Positions 1-8,472 of a stretch of DNA of 23,914 nt are shown in pieces. Location: contig JAAEOP010000545.1 in NCBI GenBank assembly GCA_024223125.1, forward strand, positions 1-23,914, in the 5' to 3' direction. Position numbers and translations under genes: made by a program. The notes under the pieces are model-generated. The model made no database searches and was not told the DNA's origin. It saw nothing but the letters and a program-made list of their open reading frames with translations. The DNA comes from Chloroflexota bacterium. GTDB taxonomy: Bacteria > Chloroflexota > Anaerolineae > Promineifilales > Promineifilaceae. How positions within the stretch are numbered: position 1 is the stretch's first letter; every line of letters begins with the position of its first letter.

Positions 1-1713
1 CCCCGCAATGCGGATGTGTTGACAGCGATTGAACAAATTCGCCAGGGTGAACAATGGGGTGATACGGGCAGCCTTCCCCCCTTTAATGGCGACAGCAGCG
101 AACTATCACAACAAATGGCCTCTGTTTTGGGTAAACAGGCTGGGTTAACAAAACGTGTGGAAACAGCCAGCCCAGTGCAAGACGCTCATCGCATGGCTTT
201 GGAACAGTTGGCGGAAGGGTTGTTTGATGGGGGCGAACTTGACGCCCAGATGATGAAACGCACTGCTCTAGTCAGCCAGGCGTTAGATTACCAGACGCGC
301 AACATGATAAACGAAGCCATCAGCGCTTATGAGCAAGCCATTGCCGCCGGTATAGATAATGCGGCCGCTCATTTTAATCTGGGTTTGTTATATCAAGACA
401 AACTTCGCTTTGAAGAAGCAATTCGCCAGTTTAAAATATCTGTAAGAAATCATGAATACCGTTTAGCCAGCTATTTCTCTTTAGGGGAATGTTACCGGGC
501 GCGAGGTCGGATTGATCAGGCGATTGAACACTTTATCAATGTACTGAAAATTGTGGACCTGGGAACGGTGCAACATAGTCAGGCAGACCGACTAATTGAG
601 TTGTACGAGAATTTGGCCGAGGGGCTAACAGCGCAAGGAGAACTGGATCAGGCCACAGGGTTTGCCAATGCGTTGGTTGACTTTTTAAGCCACAAGGGGT
701 GGGAAGACAAAGTTAAAGAAGCTCGCAACCGCTTGGATGCTATTTCTGATGCGGGCATGATGACGCTGGGGGATATGTTAACCTCCGGATCGGAACAAGT
801 TCTGGAATCATTGTATTTGAGCCAGGAGTATTCGCGCCGGGGGATGTATGATACCGCTATTGAAGAAGCGTATCGGGCAATTCAGATTGCTTCAGATTAT
901 TTACCGGCGCATGTGCAGCTTGGGGATGTTTTGAGCCGGCAAGGACGACAAGACACGGCCGCTCGTAAATTTATTGTGATTGCAGAAACGTACCAGATAC
1001 GGGGTGATGTCAACGGCGCGCTTATTGCCTATGAACGGGCCGTGGAATTGACCCCATTGGATTTGACGATTCGCGGCCGTTTAATTGAACGATTGAAGCG
1101 TCACGGCCGTATTGACCGCTCATTAGAACATTATTTGGCAATGGGTGACGCCTATTATCAATTAGCCCAGGTAGACAAAGCGCGGGAAACTTATACAGAA
1201 GCATTAAAGCTGGCCCCACGAGGCGCGACCGAAAATAATTGGAAAATGCGTTTTCTGCGGCTGGTAGCCGACATTGATATGCAGCGCTTTGATTGGCGGC
1301 GGGCGCTGAAAGCATATGTGGAATTACGGCGGTTAGACCCAGATGATGAACGCACAGCAATTACCCTGGTTGATTTATATTACAAGGTCGGTCAGCCAGT
1401 GAATGCGGTCACTGAACTGGACAATTATTTGAAACAACTGGTGCGCGGCGGCCGTGGGGCAAAGGTGGTTGGTATTTTGGAAGACATGGTACGCCAACGG
1501 CCGTCTGATGTTAACCTGGTTGAACGACTTTCAAGATTATACATACAACATAAACGGATTTCTGAGGCGATTGAACTATTAGATAGACTGGGTGAGGCGC
1601 AATTGGAAACAAATGATAGACAAAATGCTATCCAGACGATTGAGAAGATTGTGGCCTTAAATCCCCCCAATATCGCCAGCTATCAACAACTGCTATCTCA
1701 ATTACGCCAATAG
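1..1713 (+). CDS. TPR-repeat protein, 5'-truncated by the window edge
   Basis: The reading frame is open to the first base of the window (PRNAD precedes the first possible GTG start at 16), so the true N-terminus lies outside. About 570 residues are visible. From roughly residue 90 onward the protein is built of tetratricopeptide repeats, for example AAHFNLGLLYQDKLRFEEAI, LASYFSLGECYRARGRIDQA and ALIAYERAVELTPLDL, which are helical pairs used as protein-protein scaffolds. No signal peptide, enzyme motif or membrane segment is visible in the part present. It ends 6 nt before cdaA on the same strand and is probably its operon partner. A link to c-di-AMP signalling or the envelope is only an inference from that position. 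The TPR assignment is firm; the function is unknown. Confidence 0.85.
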   Translation, partial: PRNADVLTAIEQIRQGEQWGDTGSLPPFNGDSSELSQQMASVLGKQAGLTKRVETASPVQDAHRMALEQLAEGLFDGGELDAQMMKRTALVSQALDYQTRNMINEAISAYEQAIAAGIDNAAAHFNLGLLYQDKLRFEEAIRQFKISVRNHEYRLASYFSLGECYRARGRIDQAIEHFINVLKIVDLGTVQHSQADRLIELYENLAEGLTAQGELDQATGFANALVDFLSHKGWEDKVKEARNRLDAISDAGMMTLGDMLTSGSEQVLESLYLSQEYSRRGMYDTAIEEAYRAIQIASDYLPAHVQLGDVLSRQGRQDTAARKFIVIAETYQIRGDVNGALIAYERAVELTPLDLTIRGRLIERLKRHGRIDRSLEHYLAMGDAYYQLAQVDKARETYTEALKLAPRGATENNWKMRFLRLVADIDMQRFDWRRALKAYVELRRLDPDDERTAITLVDLYYKVGQPVNAVTELDNYLKQLVRGGRGAKVVGILEDMVRQRPSDVNLVERLSRLYIQHKRISEAIELLDRLGEAQLETNDRQNAIQTIEKIVALNPPNIASYQQLLSQLRQ

Positions 1714-1719
1714 CGTTTC

Positions 1720-2538
1720 ATGAACGGGCTATCCTTAGAAAGCTTTTTAGAAGCGCTGAACCAGTTAGATTTGAACTGGGTTAGCGCTGCAGATATTTTG
1801 TTAGTGACGGCCGTCATCTTTAGCGGCTTTTTACTCATTCGCGGCACTCGCGCCGTACAAGTGCTGCGCGGCTTTGTCATCCTCACCCTCATCATTCTTA
1901 TTTTGGCCTCCATCCCCGAATTGGTAGCCTTTCGATGGCTGGTCAATCTTATTTTCCCCGTTCTGTTATTGTCCATCCCCATCATCTTTCAGCCAGAAAT
2001 ACGTCGTGCTTTAGAGCAATTAGGGCGCACCGGACGCTATTTTCGCTTCTTCCGCCGCAATGAGGTAAATCCCACCATCATCGCTGTTAAGGAAGCCTGC
2101 CTACGCCTGTCACAGCGACGGCACGGCGCTTTGATTGTGTTTGAACGAGATACAGGGTTACAAGAATATATTGACACCGGTATATGGATGGACAGTGAGG
2201 TTTCCCCGGAATTGGTGCAAACCATCTTCAATAAACATACAGAACTGCATGATGGCGCAGTCATTGTACGCAATAACAACATTGCCGCGGCCGCTTGTGT
2301 GATTCCCCTTTCTACTAGCAGCCTGTCTGACCGACAAATGGGGCTGCGCCACCGGGCCGCCCTGGGCATCAGCGAAGTAAGTGACGCCGTAACTGTGGTC
2401 GTCTCTGAGGAAACGGGACAGGTCTCTATTACCCAAAACGGCCGTTTCGTTGTCCGCCGCGTAGACCCTTCCCGCTTAGATGAAATCTTGCATACCTTCT
2501 TCAACGAAGGGCAGGTATTTATCGGGGGAACAGCATGA
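1720..2538 (+). CDS. cdaA: Diadenylate cyclase CdaA
   Basis: Makes the second messenger c-di-AMP from two ATP at the membrane. The 272 residues match the usual CdaA length. Three hydrophobic segments lie at about residues 24-40, 48-65 and 72-90, followed by the DAC (DisA_N) domain. The catalytic signatures are present: RHGALIVFER (134-143), LHDGAVIV with the DGA triad at 178-180, and GLRHRAALGISE with the RHR at 210-212. The metal and nucleotide residues therefore look intact and the enzyme should be active. It is followed, with a 4-nt ATGA overlap, by the YbbR-domain gene cdaR, the classical cdaA-cdaR pairing in which the partner modulates the cyclase. The ATG at 1720 is the natural start, 6 nt after the TPR stop; no strong Shine-Dalgarno is visible, so translation may be coupled. 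Confidence 0.95.
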   Translation: MNGLSLESFLEALNQLDLNWVSAADILLVTAVIFSGFLLIRGTRAVQVLRGFVILTLIILILASIPELVAFRWLVNLIFPVLLLSIPIIFQPEIRRALEQLGRTGRYFRFFRRNEVNPTIIAVKEACLRLSQRRHGALIVFERDTGLQEYIDTGIWMDSEVSPELVQTIFNKHTELHDGAVIVRNNNIAAAACVIPLSTSSLSDRQMGLRHRAALGISEVSDAVTVVVSEETGQVSITQNGRFVVRRVDPSRLDEILHTFFNEGQVFIGGTA

Positions 2539-4127
2539 AGAAAAAATTTGGCGCCCGGTTAGCCGACCTGACAGCCCTGCTGCTTTCTCTTTTTCTGGCC
2601 CTCATCGTTTGGGTCAATGCTCAACAAACGGAAGACCCGGTCATCCGCCGCGCCCTACAAATTCCGGTTGAACTTATTGGCCAGCCAGAGGATGTGAAAA
2701 TTATCCAACCGGGTAATTCCAATGTGACCGTTTTAATCGCTTATGAAGGACCAACTTCAATTATAGATCCCCTGACAGCCAGGGACTTTACGGCCACCGC
2801 TGATTTAAGCCAGGTTGAACTGGGCCGACAGCAAACTGTTCCCATCGAAGTCAGAACGGATATTGACGGGATAGCAATAGACCCCCCTGCTCCCAGCGAC
2901 ATCAATGTTTTTTTGGAACAATTGATCAGCGACGAAATTCCGGTAGAGCTTGATTTGCGGGGCAATGTGCCGCGTGGCTACACGGCCGATGAAGCGCTGG
3001 TAGACCCTGAATTTATCAATGTAACCGGGATTGCGTCCGATGTCAATGAATTGGCGTTGGCACGGGTAACGGTTTTTCTGGGAAACAACAACACCCAAAC
3101 CAAATTAGTTTCGCCGCAGCCCATTTTTTATGATCATCAGGGGCGAGTTGCCAGTGTCAGTGGTCTGGATTTGAACCCCAGCCAGGTGCAAGTCACTATC
3201 CCCATTAACGAGGCTGAGGATTTTGCAAACAAGGTGATTAGTGTCAATATTGTGGGCGACCCCGCGCCAGGGTATCGCCTGCTGGATGCCATCGTTGAGC
3301 CGCCAAGTGTGTTGGTAACAGGACGGCCGTCCACCTTAGAACAACCCTTTCGCGTGGAAACTGAGCCAATAGATATCACCGGTCTCACTGAAACATTTCA
3401 AACACGGGTAACATTAATTTTACCGGATGGCATAACCCTGGATGAAGTACAGGAAATTGTAGCTACGGTAGAAATCGAACCCATTTCCAGCATCAAAGTG
3501 TTCAACCGACCGGTTGAATTACAAGGTGTCCCAGAAGAGTTAGAAGCTACCATTGAGCCAGAAAATGTGCGCGTGGTGTTGTTTGGCCCTCTGCCGGTAC
3601 TGGATGCTCTGCCTGAGCAAGAAGTATTGGCGACACTGGATTTATTTGGTCTGGATGTGGGTGACTATGAGGTTGAACCGGTAGTGACAATTCCGGAACG
3701 AGGTCTGGAAATCCGCTCCATCCAACCCTCGCTTATTAACGTGAACATTACGCATACGATGACGACTACAAATGAGATTACTGGTACACAATCCTTGACG
3801 GAAACATCTTCCACTCTACTATTGGAACCTGTCACTCCCCCAAGGTACCCGGCACTTATAAACGAGTGTGCTACTCCAGTAGACTTGGTAATGAAGTGTC
3901 GGGCACCTGAATGGTTACTATTATTGGAACCTGTCACGGCCGTGCCCAATACACACAACGGTGGAGAGAGTCCGAGCAGCAGTACGGCCGTAGCAAATTT
4001 ACCTAAACAACCATCTCTCGACTGTCATACCCGCGCAGGTGGGTATTCAGATGTGCGGATTCCTACCTTCACAGGAATGACCTGTAAAGATACAACAAGT
4101 TTACCTAAACGGATTTTGTGGATATGA
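2535..4127 (+). CDS. cdaR: YbbR-domain protein, CdaA regulator CdaR, with a recently extended tail
   Basis: Membrane-anchored regulator of CdaA. One N-terminal transmembrane segment lies at about residues 11-28, followed by four YbbR-like beta domains starting near residues 38, 134, 234 and 322 (core examples IPVELDLRGNVPRGYTADEA and FNRPVELQGVPEELEATIEP). The gene overlaps the cdaA stop (ATGA) and its own TGA overlaps the der ATG. The last ~100 residues do not look like YbbR sequence: they are encoded by two small palindromic elements (3843-3908 and 4023-4081), each bracketed by direct repeats exactly 102 bp apart, so both additions keep frame. Removing both would give a protein of about 462 residues ending in NLPKRILWI. 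Family assignment is firm; whether the tail is harmless is unknown. Confidence 0.9.
   Translation: MKKKFGARLADLTALLLSLFLALIVWVNAQQTEDPVIRRALQIPVELIGQPEDVKIIQPGNSNVTVLIAYEGPTSIIDPLTARDFTATADLSQVELGRQQTVPIEVRTDIDGIAIDPPAPSDINVFLEQLISDEIPVELDLRGNVPRGYTADEALVDPEFINVTGIASDVNELALARVTVFLGNNNTQTKLVSPQPIFYDHQGRVASVSGLDLNPSQVQVTIPINEAEDFANKVISVNIVGDPAPGYRLLDAIVEPPSVLVTGRPSTLEQPFRVETEPIDITGLTETFQTRVTLILPDGITLDEVQEIVATVEIEPISSIKVFNRPVELQGVPEELEATIEPENVRVVLFGPLPVLDALPEQEVLATLDLFGLDVGDYEVEPVVTIPERGLEIRSIQPSLINVNITHTMTTTNEITGTQSLTETSSTLLLEPVTPPRYPALINECATPVDLVMKCRAPEWLLLLEPVTAVPNTHNGGESPSSSTAVANLPKQPSLDCHTRAGGYSDVRIPTFTGMTCKDTTSLPKRILWI
3816..3937. repeat. Small inverted-repeat element with flanking direct repeat inside cdaR
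   Basis: A 15-nt inverted repeat (AGGTACCCGGCACTT at 3843-3857 and AAGTGTCGGGCACCT at 3894-3908, 13 of 15 pairs) bounds a 66-bp element. It is enclosed by a 20-bp direct repeat at 3816-3835 and 3918-3937 (19 of 20 identical, core ATTGGAACCTGTCAC) that encodes LLLEPVT twice. The repeat period is 102 bp, or 34 codons. This fits insertion of a MITE-like or REP-like palindrome with duplication of the target; slippage is an alternative. Confidence 0.75.
3994..4110. repeat. REP-like palindromic repeat with flanking direct repeat inside the cdaR tail
   Basis: The palindromic stretch at 4023-4081 starts TGTCATACCCGCGCAGGTGG and ends TACCTTCACAGGAATGAC; the two arms pair imperfectly. It resembles the widely dispersed bacterial hairpin repeat of the type GTCATTCCCGCG...CGCGGGAATGAC. 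It is flanked by a 15-bp direct repeat with one mismatch (CAA[A/G]TTTACCTAAAC at 3994-4008 and 4096-4110), again with a period of exactly 102 bp. It is read through as protein in CdaR. Confidence 0.7.
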
Positions 4128-5488
4128 GTGGAAAACCTTTAGTGGCCCTGGTAGGCCGCCCCAATGTGGGCAAATCTACCTTATTTAATCGTATTATCGG
4201 CCGTCGTCTGGCCGTCGTTTCAGATATAGCCGGTACAACCCGTGACCGTCTTTACGCCGACAGCGAATGGAACGGCATCGCCTTTTCCCTGGCAGACACC
4301 GGTGGCATCGAGATGGAAAGCGGCTGGAACACCATCCCCCTTTCAGAAGATTCAGAGCAGTTTTTGCCGGCCATTCGCAACCAGGCTCGTATTGCTATTC
4401 AGGATGCGGAAGTGGTTGTGCATGTGGTAGACGGCCGGGTTGGTATTACGGCCGCCGACAGAGAAGTAGCCGACATCCTACGCCAGAGTGACAAACCGGT
4501 CATCGTCGCTGCCAATAAGCTAGAATCTAGCAAAGTTCAGGACCAGGCATTTGAATTTTACGAGCTGGCATTAGGGGAAGTGTTATCTGTTTCCGCCTTA
4601 CATGGCCCCGGCAGTGGCGACTTGTTAGACACCATCGTTGCCGCCCTACCTCCTTTCTCACCGGACGATGACGATGACGATTCCATCAAAATTGCGATCC
4701 TTGGCAAACCCAATGCCGGTAAATCTACCCTGCTCAACAAACTAATCGGTGCAGAACGAGCTATCGTCAGTCCCATTGCCGGTACTACTCGTGACGCCAT
4801 TGACACCAAAATGCGCTGGCACGGTCAGGAATTTACGTTGATTGATACGGCCGGTATTCGGCGACGGGGTAAGATTTTGCCCGGTGTAGAAAAGTACAGC
4901 GTCCTGCGAGCTATGAAAGCGCTCAAACGAGCCGATATAGCTCTACTGCTCATAGACGGCGAAGAAGGCCTTACCGCTCAAGATATGCACATCGCCGGTA
5001 TGCTCATTAAAGAATCGGCCGGTATCATAGTATTGGTGAATAAATGGGATGCCGTTATTAAAGACAGCTACACTATGCACGAGTTTGAGCAAAAGCTGCG
5101 TTACGAATTAAACTTTATGCCCTACGCGCCCATGATGTTTATCTCGGCCCAAATCGGACAGCGCGTCAATAAGATTTTACCCACCGTGTTGGAAATAGAT
5201 GAAGCCCGTCACCAGCGCATCCAGACCAGCGCTCTGAACAAATTTATGCGTGACGCCATTACCTCCCACCCGCCGCCGGGCAAAGGGGGCAAACGAGTCA
5301 AGTTTTTCTACGTCACCCAACCCAGCGTAGCCCCGCCCACATTTATCTTTTTTGTGAATAATCCCAATTGGGTGAATTTTAGTTACAAACGCTATCTGGA
5401 AAATCAGCTGCGCGAACGCTGGCCGTTTGCTGGTACGCCAATCCGTCTTTTTTTCCGTGCCCGTAGCGAGGATAGATTTGGGAAATAG
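4124..5488 (+). CDS. der: Ribosome biogenesis GTPase Der (EngA)
   Basis: Tandem-domain GTPase needed for 50S ribosome assembly. GTPase domain 1 has the P-loop GRPNVGKST (residues 11-19), DTGG, and NKLE where NKxD is usual. After an acidic linker (DDDDDD) domain 2 has GKPNAGKST near residue 194, DTAGI and NKWD. The C-terminal KH-like domain includes GKGGKRVKFFYVTQ and GTPIRLFFRAR. The length of 454 residues is typical. I chose the ATG at 4124 because it overlaps the cdaR stop as ATGA, like the cdaA-cdaR junction, and gives the canonical start MSGKPLVALVGRPN; an in-frame GTG at 4118 would add only two residues. The Glu replacing Asp in the first G4 motif is unusual and might alter guanine recognition in domain 1. 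Confidence 0.96.
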   Translation: MSGKPLVALVGRPNVGKSTLFNRIIGRRLAVVSDIAGTTRDRLYADSEWNGIAFSLADTGGIEMESGWNTIPLSEDSEQFLPAIRNQARIAIQDAEVVVHVVDGRVGITAADREVADILRQSDKPVIVAANKLESSKVQDQAFEFYELALGEVLSVSALHGPGSGDLLDTIVAALPPFSPDDDDDDSIKIAILGKPNAGKSTLLNKLIGAERAIVSPIAGTTRDAIDTKMRWHGQEFTLIDTAGIRRRGKILPGVEKYSVLRAMKALKRADIALLLIDGEEGLTAQDMHIAGMLIKESAGIIVLVNKWDAVIKDSYTMHEFEQKLRYELNFMPYAPMMFISAQIGQRVNKILPTVLEIDEARHQRIQTSALNKFMRDAITSHPPPGKGGKRVKFFYVTQPSVAPPTFIFFVNNPNWVNFSYKRYLENQLRERWPFAGTPIRLFFRARSEDRFGK

Positions 5489-5536
5489 GGAAACGGTCGT
5501 TGTCATACCATTGTCAAACCATGGCCAGATAGGCGC

Positions 5537-6163
5537 TCAATCATTTTGCAGGCTACGTAATTTCGCTTCCAGTTCAGCGATGCGTATTTCGGCCGCTTTT
5601 CGGGCCATCACTTCTTGTTCTGCTCGCTGTTCGGCCGTTTGTCGGGCAGCCGTTTCTTGTATTGCTCGCTGTTCGGCTGTCTGTCGGGCGGCCGCTTCTT
5701 GCCTGGCTCGTTGCTCTGCCTCTAGTCGAGTATCCTGCACTTCATCATAACTCAGCAACTTCGTCTCGTTTGTGAGATCATAAAATCTCAGATCGCCAGA
5801 TTCCAGGCACACATCCAATCCTAAAATATTGCTGTACAGCGTAATTGTCTTGTCTGTGTCTATAACGGGTGGAATGGGCAAATAATATCCGTCTACCAGA
5901 CGATAACCTTGTAAGGGCGGGTCGAGATAATCTTGGGTAAGATCATACTGAAAATATTCCCGTACCCCCAAAAAAGCATAAGTGCCTTTTTTCGGTCCTT
6001 GATCCTGGCTCCAGGTACTCTTAGACGTAATCTCAATCACAAAATCTGGCCCTTTTGGTTCTTCCCACAATTTGTACGAGGGTCGATCTCGTTTTTCCGT
6101 ACCCATAACAACGAAAACATCAGGGGCCACAACTGCTTTTGGATTCCCTTTTTCAGTATCTGT
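5537..6163 (-). pseudogene. Uma2-family (DUF820) endonuclease, N-terminus lost
   Basis: The frame encodes the C-terminal two thirds of a Uma2-type PD-(D/E)XK protein: KGNPKAVVAPDVFVV, YKLWEEPKGPDFVIEITSKS (active-site D, E and K pattern) and a coiled-coil tail made of tandem repeats such as RQTAEQRAxQExAA. Homology begins right after an in-frame TAA at 6164-6166; the ~60-70 residues that normally precede AVVAPDVF are absent and the upstream DNA belongs to an unrelated secreted-protein relic. A GTG at 6130 could start a 197-residue product that keeps the core motifs, so residual expression is possible, but 5' truncation is the simplest reading. It lies opposite der, ending 48 bp from it. Confidence 0.75.
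5611..5720. repeat. Tandem coding repeat in the Uma2 coiled-coil tail
   Basis: About two and a half copies of a ~48-bp unit containing GCTCGCTGTTCGGC (plus-strand sequence) encode the repeating TAEQRA.QE.AARQ heptad-like pattern. Copy number is likely to vary by slippage. Confidence 0.6.
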
Positions 6164-6165
6164 TT

Positions 6166-6587
6166 AGAAAAGTGAGCAGATAAAATGATAATGCAATTCA
6201 AACGAAAAACCAATATCAAAGTAGGCGATATGGGGTTTATCGGCGCTGGACAGCGCCAGCGAGATGCGGTGAGCATTGGCCGGGTTTTTAGCACTCTTAA
6301 TTTGCCAGCTTACGCCATCCCAATAAGCATATTTCAAATGGGCATTACCGGGCAGGCTGTTATCCACGTATATGGGGACGGCCGTAGCTATCCAGAGCCA
6401 TAGAGGGCCATCTGCCCACATTGCCAGCGCTGTCTACAATGTCGGTTTGCCAGTTTCCAAATGATGAGCTGAATGTTTCTGGGGACGGACGGGCTGCCAG
6501 GGCGGATTGAGAGAATAAGGTTTGCAACAGGGCAAGGGCGGCTATGGCCGTTAGTATCACACCTAACAGAAGAACATATTTACGCAT
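6166..6587 (-). pseudogene. Decayed secreted beta-propeller-type protein, frameshifted and truncated
   Basis: An ATG at 6587, 8 nt after an AGGAG ribosome binding site (6596-6600), begins MRKYVLLLGVILTAIAALAL, a clear signal peptide ending near ALAA. The frame continues with WPSMALDSYGRPHI, then meets a stop near 6360. Sequence of the same type resumes in another frame (YVDNSLPGNAHLKYAYWDG, then ALSSADKPHIAYFD), so a 1-2 nt frameshift lies at about 6364-6374. The S-ALD-GRPHIAYxD repeat is typical of secreted BNR or Asp-box-like propeller blades. Similarity ends near 6225 and the frame runs into the Uma2 fragment. This was probably a large secreted protein removed by deletion, leaving its first ~120 codons. 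Confidence 0.65.
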
Positions 6588-6820
6588 TTGCAATTCTCCT
6601 TGTCTGGCAACAAAAGCCAGGTTTGCTTTTGCGGCCGATTCTTAACGTGCAGTAAAGTACATCTGGGCGATGTATATTGGGGTGGATGATACACGGCCGT
6701 TGCCAGCAGACAAGCCCCCTGTCATTATCGAGTATGCAATGAGGGAATAACGGCCGTTAACAGAACAACATCTACCCCAAACAAAGCAAACAAAGGAATG
6801 ATCTTTTGTCGTATTTTTAT
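6588..6820. other. Divergent intergenic region
   Basis: About 230 bp between the propeller relic and the kinase gene. It contains two ACGGCCGT octamers (near 6693 and 6751), each placed as in the coding regions, and no open frame that looks like a gene. Apart from the ribosome binding site of the relic and the -10 box of the kinase I see no other signal. Confidence 0.5.
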
Positions 6821-6826
6821 TATAAT
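6821..6826 (+). promoter_or_regulatory. -10 box TATAAT, 6 nt before the kinase ATG
   Basis: A perfect TATAAT ends 6 nt before the ATG at 6833, so a transcript started at the usual distance would begin at or beside the start codon, i.e. be leaderless. No convincing -35 is seen. The competing reading is a TTG start at 6806 preceded by AAAGGA, in which case this box is chance. Confidence 0.45.
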
Positions 6827-6832
6827 TCGGCT

Positions 6833-8467
6833 ATGCCTACCCGCAGCAAATCCACCCGCCCTCAGGCAGTTACGGCTCTACGAGAAATGGCCCGCGCCCT
6901 CAGCGCTGCCTGGGATTTAGACAGTACGCTGGATCTCATCGCCCACAAAACAACAGAGGTGATGCACGTAGATTCCTGCTCCATCTATCTACTTGATCCC
7001 GATGGCGAACTGCTACGGCTGCAAGCCAGCACCGGTCTGGCTAAACGGGCCGTCGGCCGCGCTACGCTCAAAGTAGGCGCCGGCATGACTGGGTACGCTG
7101 TAGAACGCAATCAGCCGATTCATGCGGCCGACGCCCAACACAACCCCCATTTCAAATGGGTAGATGAAACGGATGAGATGCCGTTTTGCTCACTTTTAGC
7201 TGTGCCGCTAACGATTGAAGCAGATGTGATTGGGGCAATGAATGTGCAGACCAAACGGCCGTATACCTTCCACAACGCCGATATCGAAATACTCTCTTTG
7301 ATTGGGGATTTGGCGGCAGGGGCTTTAGCCAAAGCGCAGTTGTACGACAAACAGCGGCGGCAAATCGCCGATATGCAGGCGTTGGCCCAGGTCAGTGAAG
7401 TGGTCACATCCCCCCAATATTTGGATGATATTCTGGATGTGGTCACGGAGATGGCGGCACAGGTGATGCACACGGCCGTCTGTTCCATCTTCCTGCTCAA
7501 CGACGCCGGCACACATCTGGAGCTGCGTTCAGCCAGACATCACAGCAACCTGTACCGCCACCGGCCGCCGCTGCCTGCCGGAGACGGTATCATTGGTCAG
7601 GTAATACAAAGCGGCCGTCCCATTTATGTGCCTGATGTTCGCTCCGATACTCGCTACCTGAGCCAGGAATTGGCGCGGGAAGAAGGATTGATTTCTTTAC
7701 TGGCCGTTCCGTTAAGTGTACGTGACCGCGTGATTGGGGTGTTGAATGGGTACACGGCCGTGTCTCACCGATTCAGTGAAGAACAACAAATATGGTTTGC
7801 AACGCTGGCTAACCAAACCGCTCTGGCGATTGAAAATGCCCGTCTTGTCACCAACACCGCCATTGTGCGCGAAATGCACCATCGCATCAAAAACAATCTG
7901 CAAACAGTGGCCATGCTCATGCAGCTGCAAATTCCCGACGCCGAGCGGCTGAATACCCGCGAGGTGCTGGAAACGAATATTCATCGTATTCGCAGTATTG
8001 CGGCCGTACATGAAGTGTTATCCGACAAAGGATTCCGGTTGGTGGATGTGAAAGAGGTGATCAAGCGCATTACCCAGACCACGTTGGAAACGATGGTTGC
8101 CCCCCACCAGCAGATTCGGATTGCAGTCTTTGGTGAAGCGCTGACTTTACCCAGCCGGGCGGCTACGGCCTTAACCCTTATCGTAAATGAACTGGTGCAA
8201 AATGCTTTAGAACATGCTTTTGTGGGGCGTCAAACAGGGTTAATTGAAATTTCTCTAGGACGCTCCCTTAAAGAGTTAATACTGATTGTGCGGGATGATG
8301 GCATTGGCCTGACGCCCAAAATTGACAAAGGGTTGGGTTTAGAATTGGCGGAAATGTTGACGGCAGATGATTTACGCGGCCGTCTCAAACATAATCGTCC
8401 CCCAACCGGCGGTACCGAAATCACCATACGTGTACCTCGTGAAATTGAACAGGAATTAGGACAATAA
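6833..8467 (+). CDS. GAF-GAF sensor histidine kinase of the HisKA_2 type
   Basis: Cytosolic sensor kinase of 544 residues from the ATG at 6833 (a TTG at 6806 with AAAGGA 8 nt upstream would add nine). Two GAF domains (about residues 30-170 and 190-335; GMTGYAVERNQPIHAADAQH and DGIIGQVIQSGRPIYVPDVR) probably bind a small ligand. Then comes a HisKA_2 dimerisation segment with the phospho-acceptor in EMHHRIKNNLQTVAM (H349/H350) and an HATPase domain with NELVQNALEHAF (N box near 452), DDGIGL and GLGLELAEML. No membrane segment is seen. HisKA_2 kinases are known partners of ANTAR regulators (EutW/EutV type), and a receiver-ANTAR gene lies two genes downstream, so phosphate transfer to it is the likely role. 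The next gene follows after 5 nt. Confidence 0.9.
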   Translation: MPTRSKSTRPQAVTALREMARALSAAWDLDSTLDLIAHKTTEVMHVDSCSIYLLDPDGELLRLQASTGLAKRAVGRATLKVGAGMTGYAVERNQPIHAADAQHNPHFKWVDETDEMPFCSLLAVPLTIEADVIGAMNVQTKRPYTFHNADIEILSLIGDLAAGALAKAQLYDKQRRQIADMQALAQVSEVVTSPQYLDDILDVVTEMAAQVMHTAVCSIFLLNDAGTHLELRSARHHSNLYRHRPPLPAGDGIIGQVIQSGRPIYVPDVRSDTRYLSQELAREEGLISLLAVPLSVRDRVIGVLNGYTAVSHRFSEEQQIWFATLANQTALAIENARLVTNTAIVREMHHRIKNNLQTVAMLMQLQIPDAERLNTREVLETNIHRIRSIAAVHEVLSDKGFRLVDVKEVIKRITQTTLETMVAPHQQIRIAVFGEALTLPSRAATALTLIVNELVQNALEHAFVGRQTGLIEISLGRSLKELILIVRDDGIGLTPKIDKGLGLELAEMLTADDLRGRLKHNRPPTGGTEITIRVPREIEQELGQ

Positions 8468-8472
8468 GGGAT

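Noticed and set aside
3816..4110. The cdaR tail elements as a true extra protein domain
   Set aside because: The residues are encoded by palindromic repeats between direct repeats and have no domain-like composition.
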